From an uncultured Brevundimonas sp. (GTDB lineage Bacteria; Pseudomonadota; Alphaproteobacteria; Caulobacterales; Caulobacteraceae): DNA of 5,524 nucleotides. The position numbers and the translations under genes were made by a program. This document shows, in pieces, positions 1 through 5,524 of this stretch (within the stretch, counting starts at the first letter, position 1; every line of letters begins with the position of its first letter). A model generated the notes under the pieces. That model saw nothing but the letters and a program-made list of their open reading frames with translations, was not told the DNA's origin and did no database searches. Location of the stretch: positions 1-5,524 of the forward strand of contig CAMLNY010000114.1 in the NCBI GenBank assembly GCA_946481405.1, written 5' to 3'.

Positions 1-293
1 GCGGTCGAGCAGGTGGGCCTCGACATTCGGGAGCGGCCGGCCGAGAGGCGGGCGACGGCGTTCCAGCCCTCGGCCTTGCGCCGCTCGGGCGACCACGACG
101 GATCGGCCGGCGGGCTCTCGGCGGCGGCCACCTGATCCATCAGCATCAGGCCGGGCCCGTTGGCGGGCGCCAGCCGCTCGTACCGGCGCGTGGAGGCGTC
201 GCCCGGCAGGGGCGAACGGCGGGCGTCGCCGAGGCCCGCCTCCGTCAGGAAGGCGACCCGCTGGGCCTCGCGTTCGTTCACAGCTTCAGACAT
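1..293 (-). CDS. amgK: AmgK-like N-acetylmuramate/N-acetylglucosamine kinase (aminoglycoside phosphotransferase fold), N-terminal fragment
   Basis: Only the first 97 codons lie in the window; the gene continues past the left edge. The protein begins MSEAVNEREA and carries GDASTRRYERL at residues 31-41 followed by LMLMD at 49-53. This is the N-lobe signature of the AmgK family, which has the aminoglycoside phosphotransferase fold. Known family members phosphorylate the anomeric carbon of MurNAc and GlcNAc in the cytoplasm and, with the uridylyltransferase MurU, return recycled cell-wall sugars to UDP-MurNAc. The ATG at 291-293 lies inside the end of tsaE (8-base overlap). It is preceded by GAAGG five bases upstream, so it is probably co-translated. 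The kinase catalytic residues are outside the window. The last ~10 residues look unlike the family and another frame reads better there, so a frameshift or sequence error near the edge is possible. A general APH-fold kinase is the alternative. Confidence 0.8.
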   Translation of the reverse strand, partial: MSEAVNEREAQRVAFLTEAGLGDARRSPLPGDASTRRYERLAPANGPGLMLMDQVAAAESPPADPSWSPERRKAEGWNAVARLSAGRSRMSRPTCST

Positions 294-756
294 TCAGGCC
301 TTCGAGCTCATGGATCTTCTCTGCCCACGCCCCTGCGCCGGAAACGGTCGCATGCCGTCCGGCGCCGTCCTCAGCGAGGGTTATGATCAGTCGGTCCGGA
401 CCCAGCGCCCGCGCCGGGTCGTCGCCCAGCCGCTCGGGCCATTCGATCAGGGCGGCGCCGACGTCCAGGGCCTCGTCCAGCCCGATCTCGAACGCCTCCT
501 CCGGCCGGGACAGGCGGTAGAGATCAAAGTGGGCGACAGGCGGCGTGGTCTCATAGAACTGGACCAGGGTGAAGGTCGGCGACGGTACGTCCTCGTCCTC
601 GCCCGCCAGCGCCCGGATCAGGCCGCGCGCCAGGGTCGATTTGCCCATGCCGAGCGGACCGTACAGCAGGACCGCCTCACCTGGCTCCAGCAGGGGCGCC
701 ACCGCCCGGCCGAGCGCCGTCGTCGCATCGGCGTCCTTCAGCGCGATCCCGTTCAT
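286..756 (-). CDS. tsaE: tRNA threonylcarbamoyladenosine biosynthesis ATPase TsaE
   Basis: This is a 156-residue protein, a normal length for TsaE. TsaE is the small P-loop ATPase that works with TsaB and TsaD to make t6A at position 37 of ANN-decoding tRNAs, in the cytoplasm. Visible motifs are the Walker A GPLGMGKST (residues 33-41), the family SPTFTLV segment (59-65), HFDLYRL (76-82) with the Walker B-like Asp78, and IEWPERL (104-110). Family members more often have GDLGAGKT at the P-loop; here Pro replaces that Asp, but the G-x4-GK-S core is intact. I chose the ATG at 754-756 because the protein starts like TsaE there. The frame stays open much further upstream, but that stretch is antisense or alternate-frame sequence of the acyltransferase gene. 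The start shares ATGA with the acyltransferase stop. No Shine-Dalgarno is evident, which points to translational coupling. The stop overlaps the start of amgK. Confidence 0.93.
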   Translation of the reverse strand: MNGIALKDADATTALGRAVAPLLEPGEAVLLYGPLGMGKSTLARGLIRALAGEDEDVPSPTFTLVQFYETTPPVAHFDLYRLSRPEEAFEIGLDEALDVGAALIEWPERLGDDPARALGPDRLIITLAEDGAGRHATVSGAGAWAEKIHELEGLNV

Positions 757-1634
757 GCGAAGTCGGCGTCCGGTTGCGTCGGCAGGACCCGCTCGGTGAA
801 GGCCTTGAGCGCATAGGTCGCGCGAGTGGCGTCGATGTCGAGCCGGGTCGGCGGGATCGGCTTGCCGAAATTCAGACGGAAGGGCTTCTTTCGCTTGTTC
901 AGCAGCTCGTGGAAAAGGGTCACGTCCCGCAGTTCCTGCGAGACCTTGTCGAACAGGTGGAACAGGGTCGAGGTCGGGCCGGTGACGTGGATCGGGATGA
1001 TCGGCGCGTCGTATTTCCGCGCCAGCGACGCCGCCGTCGGCGCCCATTCCGGATCGGTCAACTGCCCGTCCTTGCCCACGCGCGCCAGCCGCCCCGCGGG
1101 GAACAGGACGACGCAGCGCTCGGCCTCGAAGGCGGCCCTGGCGGCGTCGAGGGTCTCGCGCGTCTTGGCCCGGGTGCGCTTGTCGACCACCCACTCCACC
1201 GGAATGACGACCTCGCCCAGCCGGGGTGAAACCCGGAGTGCATCGGCATTGGCGAAATAGATGGCGTCGGCGCGCCGCTTCCGGATTGCGTCGTAGACGG
1301 CGATCCCATCGGCGATCCCGGTCGGGTGGTTGCAGACCACGATGCAGCGGCCAGTCGCCGGAAGGCGGTTGAGGTTCAGGCTCGACACCTTCAGGTCCAG
1401 CAGGTTCGACACATGATCCAGCGCCGCCTGACCCGGCAGGGGCGCGATGGCGTCCGCCATCTCCCGCGCCCGACGATAGCCGAGGATGGCGTAGAGGATC
1501 GGCCGCACCGCGAACCAGACCGGCGACGCCGTCAGCCGCGGCGCCCGCTCGGCGATCAGCACGTCCACGACATGCGCCGACCGTCGCGCGGGGACGGCGG
1601 CAGGCGGAAGGCTGTCGGGCGGCGAAGCGGTCAT
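753..1634 (-). CDS. PlsC-like lysophospholipid acyltransferase family protein
   Basis: This 293-residue protein is related to 1-acylglycerol-3-phosphate acyltransferases. It is closest in motif style to the hemolysin/OlsA-OlsB-like branch, which transfers acyl chains to lyso-lipids at the inner face of the cytoplasmic membrane. The block I motif is NHPTGIADG (residues 102-110), giving His103 and Asp109 with an H-x5-D spacing, not the H-x4-D of classical PlsC. Block III is FPAGRLAR (178-185), which corresponds to FPEGTRSR in PlsC. A PIIPIHVTGP segment (211-220) and GKPIPP (257-262) follow. A mildly hydrophobic stretch around residues 39-52 may contact the membrane. The start at 1634 has GAGGG four bases upstream. 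An in-frame ATG at 1784 is less likely because it would run across the divergent promoter into the peptidase signal sequence. The exact substrate (lysophosphatidate, lyso-ornithine lipid or other) cannot be told. It is the first gene of the overlapping operon with tsaE and amgK. Confidence 0.85.
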   Translation of the reverse strand: MTASPPDSLPPAAVPARRSAHVVDVLIAERAPRLTASPVWFAVRPILYAILGYRRAREMADAIAPLPGQAALDHVSNLLDLKVSSLNLNRLPATGRCIVVCNHPTGIADGIAVYDAIRKRRADAIYFANADALRVSPRLGEVVIPVEWVVDKRTRAKTRETLDAARAAFEAERCVVLFPAGRLARVGKDGQLTDPEWAPTAASLARKYDAPIIPIHVTGPTSTLFHLFDKVSQELRDVTLFHELLNKRKKPFRLNFGKPIPPTRLDIDATRATYALKAFTERVLPTQPDADFA

Positions 1635-1638
1635 CCGT

Positions 1639-1643
1639 CCCTC
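1639..1643 (-). promoter_or_regulatory. Ribosome binding site of the acyltransferase gene
   Basis: Read on the minus strand, GAGGG lies four bases before the ATG at 1632-1634, within a purine-rich run (AAGAGGGACGG). It supports the short start over the in-frame ATG at 1784. I saw no good promoter for this minus-strand operon in the remaining bases up to 1728. Confidence 0.65.
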
Positions 1644-1670
1644 TTGTCGCCTCTGCAGGGAACGCAGGCA

Positions 1671-1701
1671 AGCACGCCTTGGCGGATGAAGGGTGCGTGC
1701 T
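1671..1701. repeat. 7-bp inverted repeat flanking the divergent promoter
   Basis: AGCACGC at 1671-1677 is repeated as its perfect reverse complement GCGTGCT at 1695-1701, with 17 bases between. The right arm overlaps the candidate -10 element and the left arm sits just before the -35 element, a placement an operator could have. Seven bases is short enough to arise by chance in a 94-base GC-rich gap, so this is only a candidate. Confidence 0.25.
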
Positions 1702-1706
1702 AAGTC
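1679..1706 (+). promoter_or_regulatory. Candidate housekeeping sigma promoter for the S9 peptidase gene(s)
   Basis: TTGGCGG at 1679-1685, then 13 bases, then GCTAAGTC at 1699-1706. This differs at one base in each half from the published Caulobacter sigma-73 consensus (TTGACGS, 10-14 bases, GCTANAWC). Transcription would start roughly 15-20 bases before the ATG at 1729, giving a very short leader. The site would drive the first peptidase gene and, because no terminator is visible after it, probably the second too. Confidence 0.55.
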
Positions 1707-1715
1707 TTCCGCGAA

Positions 1716-1722
1716 AAGGGAG
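1716..1722 (+). promoter_or_regulatory. Ribosome binding site of the first S9 peptidase gene
   Basis: AAGGGAG lies six bases before the ATG at 1729. This decides the start: an in-frame GTG at 1693 would add 12 charged residues before the signal peptide, has no comparable site, and lies upstream of and overlapping the candidate -10 element. Confidence 0.75.
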
Positions 1723-1728
1723 ACGACC

Positions 1729-3819
1729 ATGCGGCTGAAGTTCACGACGGCGCTCGCGGCGCTGATGCTGGCGAGCGCGCCCATGACCGTCTCCGCCCAG
1801 CAGGCCTCGCCCCCCGGCGTCGACGTCGCGGCCCTGCCGGGCGGGTTGTCGATGCGGACGCTGGCGATGATGGACCGGGTGTCGGATCCGCGCGTGTCGC
1901 CGGACGGACGGCGGGTCCTCTATTCCGTCCGCTCGACCGACTGGGAGGGCAATCGCGGCGTCGGCGCCCTGTGGGTCGTCCCTATCGGCGGCGGGGATGC
2001 AGTCAAGCTGCCGATCTCGACCGGCGGGGCCTCGGCCGGCCGGTGGGCCGCTGACGGTCAGGCTCTCTATTTCCTGTCAGCACGAGGCGGCTCCAACCAG
2101 ATCTGGCGCGCCGACGCGGCCGGCAATGCGGCGGTGCAGGTGACCACCTATCCGGTCGATGTCGCCGCCTTCCGCGTCTCGCCGGACGGCCGCAATCTAA
2201 TCGTCTCCCTGCCGATCTTCGTCGACTGCCAGACGCTGCAATGCACGAAGGACCGGATCGACGCGGACACCCGCTCGCCGTCCACCGTGACCGGCTTCGA
2301 CCGCATGCCGCTGCGCCAGTTCGACCACTGGAACGACGGCCGCCGTCAGCATCTGTTCGTCCAGCCCCTGGACGGCTCGGGCCTGGCCGAGGGCGCGCCG
2401 CGCGACCTCATGGCTGGCGTCGACGCCGACACGCCCAGCCAGCCGCAGGGAACCGAGGACGAGTTCGTCATCTCCCCCGACGGTCGCACCGTCGTCTATT
2501 CGACCCAGACGCAGGGAGCCGGAGAGGCCTTCACCAACAACTCCGACCTGTTCCGCGTCTCCATCGAAGGCGGCGCGGCGACCAATCTGACCGAGACCAA
2601 TCGCGGTGCGGACGGCGCCCCCGCCTTCTCGCCCGACGGCCGCCGTCTGGCCTGGCTGGCCGGTCGGCGCGAGAACGTCGGCGGAGATCAGGCGGTCGTC
2701 ATGGTCGCCGACGCCGACGGCGCGAACGCCCGCGTCCTGACGCCGGACTGGGATCGCGGCCCGGGCTCGCTGAGCTGGGCCTCGGACGGCCGCAACCTCT
2801 ACGCCACCGCCTCGGACGACGGTCAGAACCGCCTCTTCCGCATCGACGCCCGCACCGGAGACCGCACCGAGCTCAGCGGCCGCGGCGCCATCTCGGGCGT
2901 GGAGAGCCGCGCCGGCGTCCTCGTCTACGCCCGCGACGGCTTCGACGGACCGACCCAGATCGTCACCGGGACCGGCGACGCTGCCCTGGTCCTGACCACC
3001 CACAACGCCGAGGTCATGGCGAACCTCGACCTGCCCGAGGGCCGCGCCTTTACCTTCGCCGGCTGGAACGGCGAGGACGTGCGCGGCTGGGTGTTCAAAC
3101 CCGTCGGCTATGTCGAGGGCCGCACCTATCCGGCCGTCTATCTGATCCACGGCGGACCCAAGTCTCCCTGGACCGAGAGCTGGTCCTACCGCTGGAACCC
3201 CCAGATCTACACCTCGGCCGGATACGCCGTGGTGATGGTGAACTTCCACGGCTCGCCCGGCTACGGCCAGGCGTTCACGGACGCCATCAACGACCACTGG
3301 GGAGACCGCCCGCTGGAGGACCTGCAGAAGGGCTGGACCGCCGCCCTCGCCGCGAACCCCTTCGTCGACGGCGACCGCGCCTGCGCGCTCGGCGCCTCCT
3401 ACGGCGGCTATATGGTCAATCTGATCGCCGGAAAGTGGAACGGCCCGTGGCGCTGTCTGGTCAACCACGCCGGCGTCTTCGACGTGCCCCAGCTGATGAA
3501 CGCCATGGATATCGGCAACTTCATCTGGGAGTTCGGCGGCCCCTCGTGGGAGCGGATGGACCTGTACCGTCAATTCAGCCCCGGCGACTTCGCCGGCGAC
3601 TGGACCAGGCCCATGCTGGTCCTGCACGGTTCGCGCGACTTCCGCGTCCCGATCGATCAGGGTCTGGCCACCTTCTCGGCGCTCCAGAGACAGGGCGTCC
3701 CCAGCCGCTTCGTCCACGTGCCCGACGAGAACCACTGGGTGCTCAAGCCGCGCAACTACGTCGACTGGCAGCGCGAAATCCTCGACTGGACGGCGCGCTG
3801 GACGGCGGAGGCTCCGTGA
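1729..3819 (+). CDS. Secreted S9-family serine peptidase, dipeptidyl-peptidase 5-like
   Basis: This is a complete 696-residue protein, the usual length for DPP5-like S9 peptidases. A Sec signal peptide (MRLK, then a hydrophobic core) probably ends at VSA|QQ after residue 23, so the enzyme is periplasmic or secreted. The N-terminal half is a beta-propeller with PD40-type repeats marked by SPDG or SDG turns near residues 57, 151, 249, 301 and 352. The C-terminal alpha/beta-hydrolase domain has HGGP (474-477), the nucleophile elbow GASYGGYM with Ser557, LHGSRDFRVP with Asp637, and ENHWVLKP with His669, so the catalytic triad is intact. Family members release dipeptides or short peptides from oligopeptide N-termini; the specificity here is not readable. 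Cys167 and Cys172 (C-x4-C) in the propeller are matched in the downstream paralog and may form a disulfide. An acylaminoacyl-peptidase activity is an alternative. It is divergent from the acyltransferase operon and probably co-transcribed with the next gene. Confidence 0.93.
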   Translation: MRLKFTTALAALMLASAPMTVSAQQASPPGVDVAALPGGLSMRTLAMMDRVSDPRVSPDGRRVLYSVRSTDWEGNRGVGALWVVPIGGGDAVKLPISTGGASAGRWAADGQALYFLSARGGSNQIWRADAAGNAAVQVTTYPVDVAAFRVSPDGRNLIVSLPIFVDCQTLQCTKDRIDADTRSPSTVTGFDRMPLRQFDHWNDGRRQHLFVQPLDGSGLAEGAPRDLMAGVDADTPSQPQGTEDEFVISPDGRTVVYSTQTQGAGEAFTNNSDLFRVSIEGGAATNLTETNRGADGAPAFSPDGRRLAWLAGRRENVGGDQAVVMVADADGANARVLTPDWDRGPGSLSWASDGRNLYATASDDGQNRLFRIDARTGDRTELSGRGAISGVESRAGVLVYARDGFDGPTQIVTGTGDAALVLTTHNAEVMANLDLPEGRAFTFAGWNGEDVRGWVFKPVGYVEGRTYPAVYLIHGGPKSPWTESWSYRWNPQIYTSAGYAVVMVNFHGSPGYGQAFTDAINDHWGDRPLEDLQKGWTAALAANPFVDGDRACALGASYGGYMVNLIAGKWNGPWRCLVNHAGVFDVPQLMNAMDIGNFIWEFGGPSWERMDLYRQFSPGDFAGDWTRPMLVLHGSRDFRVPIDQGLATFSALQRQGVPSRFVHVPDENHWVLKPRNYVDWQREILDWTARWTAEAP

Positions 3820-3878
3820 TCTGACGACCGGCTTCCTGCGGACTTCGCACGGTGCTACGCCAGCGCCGTCGAAGTTCC

Positions 3879-3883
3879 TGGAG
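3879..3883 (+). promoter_or_regulatory. Ribosome binding site of the second S9 peptidase gene
   Basis: TGGAG lies seven bases before the ATG at 3891, a moderate Shine-Dalgarno. The rest of the 71-base gap (3820-3890) shows no U-rich hairpin terminator and no good promoter. GCTACG at 3854-3859 resembles a -10 element but has no matching -35. Confidence 0.5.
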
Positions 3884-3890
3884 CCGTCCG

Positions 3891-5524
3891 ATGCGTCGCC
3901 CTCACCTGCTTTCCGCTGTTGCCGCCCTCGCGGTCCTGACGGCCCTTCCCGCTTTCGCCGAGGCGCCCGCCGCGCCTGAGGCCTCGGCCGCGCAACCGGC
4001 CGGGCGCGCCTTCACCTACAACGACATGCTGAACGCCAACCGGCTGTCGGACCCGCGCGTCTCGCCGGACGGGACCAGGGTCGTCTATTCGGTGCGCGCC
4101 ACGGACATGGCCGCCAACCGCGGGGTCTCGGCCCTCTACATGCAGAACCTGAACGGCGAGGGCGAACCGCGCCGTCTCGCCATCTCGGACGGCGGCGCCA
4201 ACACCGCCCGCTGGGGTTCCGACGGCGCCCTCTACTTCCTCTCGGGCCGCTCGGGCACCAGCCAGGTCTGGAAGACGGACTCGACCGGCGCCACGGCGAC
4301 CCAGGTCACCAGCCTGCCCGTCGACGTCAACGCGTATCGCCTCAGCCCTGACGCCTCGAAGATCGCGGCCAGCCTCGCCGTCTATCCGCAATGCGACGAC
4401 CTCGCCTGTTCGGTCGCGCGCGGCACGGAAGCGGGTGAGCGCAAGTCGACCGGCATGGTCTTCGACCGCATGTTCGTGCGCCACTGGGACACCTGGAACG
4501 ACGGGACCCAGAACCATTTATTCGTCGTCAACACCGACGGCTCGGGCGATCCGGTCTGGGTCACCCACGGCTTCGACGGCGACACCCCGTCCAAGCCCTT
4601 CGGCGACGAGTCGGAGTTCACCTTCACCCCCGACGGCTCGGCCGTCATCTTCTCGGCCCGCCTCGCCGGCTCGTCGGAACCGTGGAGCACCAACTTCGAC
4701 CTCTACCGCACCAACGGCCTGACGGGCGAAGGCTTCACCAACCTGACCGACGACAACGACGCCTGGGACACCGGCCCGGTCTTCTCGCCCGACGGCCGCA
4801 CCCTCGCCTACCGCGCCATGGCCCGCCCGGGCTTCGAGGCCGACCGCTGGCAGATCGTGCTGATGGACGTCGCCACTGGCCAGAAGCGCGAGGTCGCAGC
4901 CAACTGGGATCGCTCGGCCGACACCCTGCAATGGTCGGCGGACGGCCGAAGCCTGTTCGTCATCGCCGGCGACGTCGGCCAGACGAAGCTGTTCCAGATC
5001 GACGCCGCCAACGGCGCGGTCGTGCCGATCACCGGCGAGGGCCACGTCTCGGCCTTCGAACAGACGCCGTCCGGCTTCGTCATCGCCCAGGACAGCCTGA
5101 CCCGTCCAACCGAGCTGTTCGTCAAGACCTTCCGTGGCCGCGAGATGCCGCGCCGCATCACCGACGTGAACCCGGAACTCGACAACCGCCTGTTCGGCGA
5201 GGCCGAGCAGTTCAACTTCGCGGGCTGGAACGGCGAGACCGTCCACGGCTACGTCATCAAGCCGGCCAACTATGTCGAAGGCCAGAAGTATCCGGTCGCC
5301 TTCCTGATCCACGGCGGGCCGCAGGGGTCGTTCGGCAACAGTTGGTCCTACCGTTGGAACCCCGAGACTTACGCCGGCGCCGGCTATGCGGTCGTGATGA
5401 TCGATTTCCACGGTTCCACCGGCTACGGCCAGGGCTTCACCGACGCGATCAGCCAGCACTGGGGCGACCGTCCGCTGGAAGACCTGCAGAAGGGCTGGGC
5501 CGCCGCACAGTCGAAATACAGCTT
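3891..5524 (+). CDS. Secreted S9-family serine peptidase, DPP5-like paralog, C-terminus beyond the window
   Basis: The frame is open from the ATG at 3891 to the right edge (544 codons). By comparison with the upstream gene, roughly 150 residues are missing. The signal peptide (MRRPH, then an Ala/Leu core) probably ends at AFA|EA after residue 23 and is followed by an Ala/Pro-rich linker to about residue 40. Propeller repeats show SPDG, SPDA, TPDG, SPDG and SADG turns near residues 58, 152, 246, 299 and 349. The hydrolase domain begins around FNFAGWNGE (441-449), with HGGPQGSFGNSW at 474-485. The catalytic Ser, expected near residue 557, and the Asp and His lie outside the window, so activity cannot be judged. 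The protein matches the upstream paralog along its whole visible length, with the same residue numbers at 441 and 474. By hand, about 70 of 99 residues are identical over 441-539. Cys168 and Cys173 repeat the C-x4-C of the paralog. It arose by tandem duplication and is probably in one transcript with gene one. Confidence 0.92.
   Translation, partial: MRRPHLLSAVAALAVLTALPAFAEAPAAPEASAAQPAGRAFTYNDMLNANRLSDPRVSPDGTRVVYSVRATDMAANRGVSALYMQNLNGEGEPRRLAISDGGANTARWGSDGALYFLSGRSGTSQVWKTDSTGATATQVTSLPVDVNAYRLSPDASKIAASLAVYPQCDDLACSVARGTEAGERKSTGMVFDRMFVRHWDTWNDGTQNHLFVVNTDGSGDPVWVTHGFDGDTPSKPFGDESEFTFTPDGSAVIFSARLAGSSEPWSTNFDLYRTNGLTGEGFTNLTDDNDAWDTGPVFSPDGRTLAYRAMARPGFEADRWQIVLMDVATGQKREVAANWDRSADTLQWSADGRSLFVIAGDVGQTKLFQIDAANGAVVPITGEGHVSAFEQTPSGFVIAQDSLTRPTELFVKTFRGREMPRRITDVNPELDNRLFGEAEQFNFAGWNGETVHGYVIKPANYVEGQKYPVAFLIHGGPQGSFGNSWSYRWNPETYAGAGYAVVMIDFHGSTGYGQGFTDAISQHWGDRPLEDLQKGWAAAQSKYS

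Noticed and set aside
286..1671. Long minus-strand frame of 461 codons ending in TsaE, suggesting a fusion protein
   Set aside because: Only the last 156 residues (from 756) match TsaE. The upstream part lies over the acyltransferase gene in another frame and is Arg/Gly/Ala-rich without domains.
160..1703. Plus-strand frames at 160-816, 569-799, 774-1229, 826-1260 and 1326-1703
   Set aside because: They are antisense to the amgK, tsaE and acyltransferase genes, whose motifs are clear. Their own translations are Arg/Gln-rich and unrecognisable.
753..1784. Extended acyltransferase start at 1784
   Set aside because: The 50 extra residues would cross the divergent promoter and the peptidase signal-peptide codons. 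The ATG at 1634 has its own ribosome binding site.
2197..3735. Long open frame on the minus strand (512 codons) opposite the first peptidase gene
   Set aside because: It is antisense to a gene with an intact catalytic triad and family motifs. Its translation is Val/Gly/Ala/Asp-rich with no recognisable domain, typical of a GC-driven shadow frame.
2241..3824. Long plus-strand frame (527 codons) overlapping the first peptidase gene
   Set aside because: It is the alternate frame of the real gene. The product is extremely Arg/Pro-rich and low in complexity, as expected from out-of-frame reading of GC-rich codons.
3826..3887. Possible terminator or promoter between the two peptidase genes
   Set aside because: Only a 5-bp CGGCT/AGCCG pairing across a wide loop was found, with no T-run. 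The GCTACG element lacks a partner -35.
4518..5459. Minus-strand frames opposite the second peptidase gene (also 3855-4517, 4382-4693 and 4808-5215)
   Set aside because: All are antisense to a continuous peptidase frame and have biased, domain-free translations.

Overview
The window reads as chromosomal DNA from a high-GC alphaproteobacterium, most likely Caulobacterales (Brevundimonas or Caulobacter-like). The basis is the strong G/C preference at third codon positions, a Caulobacter-style promoter (TTGGCGG, 13 bases, GCTAAGTC), and the gene set. Genus placement is inference. No tRNA, rRNA, CRISPR array, insertion sequence or phage gene was seen.

Left arm, minus strand (1-1634): three tightly packed, overlapping genes, transcribed from right to left. 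They are a PlsC-like lysophospholipid acyltransferase (753-1634), the tRNA t6A ATPase TsaE (286-756), and the N-terminus of an AmgK-type amino-sugar kinase (293 down to the left edge, incomplete). Overlaps of 3 bases (inside a shared ATGA) and 8 bases indicate one operon with translational coupling. It joins envelope lipid work, tRNA modification and peptidoglycan recycling.

Divergent control region (1635-1728): 94 bases between the acyltransferase and the first peptidase gene. It holds the ribosome binding sites of both genes, a good promoter candidate for the plus strand, and a short inverted repeat around that promoter.

Right arm, plus strand (1729-5524): two tandem paralogous genes for secreted S9-family serine peptidases of the dipeptidyl-peptidase 5-like type. 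The first is complete (696 aa, catalytic triad Ser557/Asp637/His669). The second starts 71 bases later and runs off the right edge after 544 codons, just before its catalytic serine is expected. Both have signal peptides and beta-propeller (PD40-type) repeats, and they align almost without gaps. They probably act in the periplasm or outside the cell, releasing short peptides from the N-termini of oligopeptides.

The window looks like ordinary, well-organised chromosome. I found no convincing undescribed system. The points most worth a second look are the tandem peptidase duplication with a diverged active-site loop, and a possible reading-frame break in the amgK fragment at the left edge.
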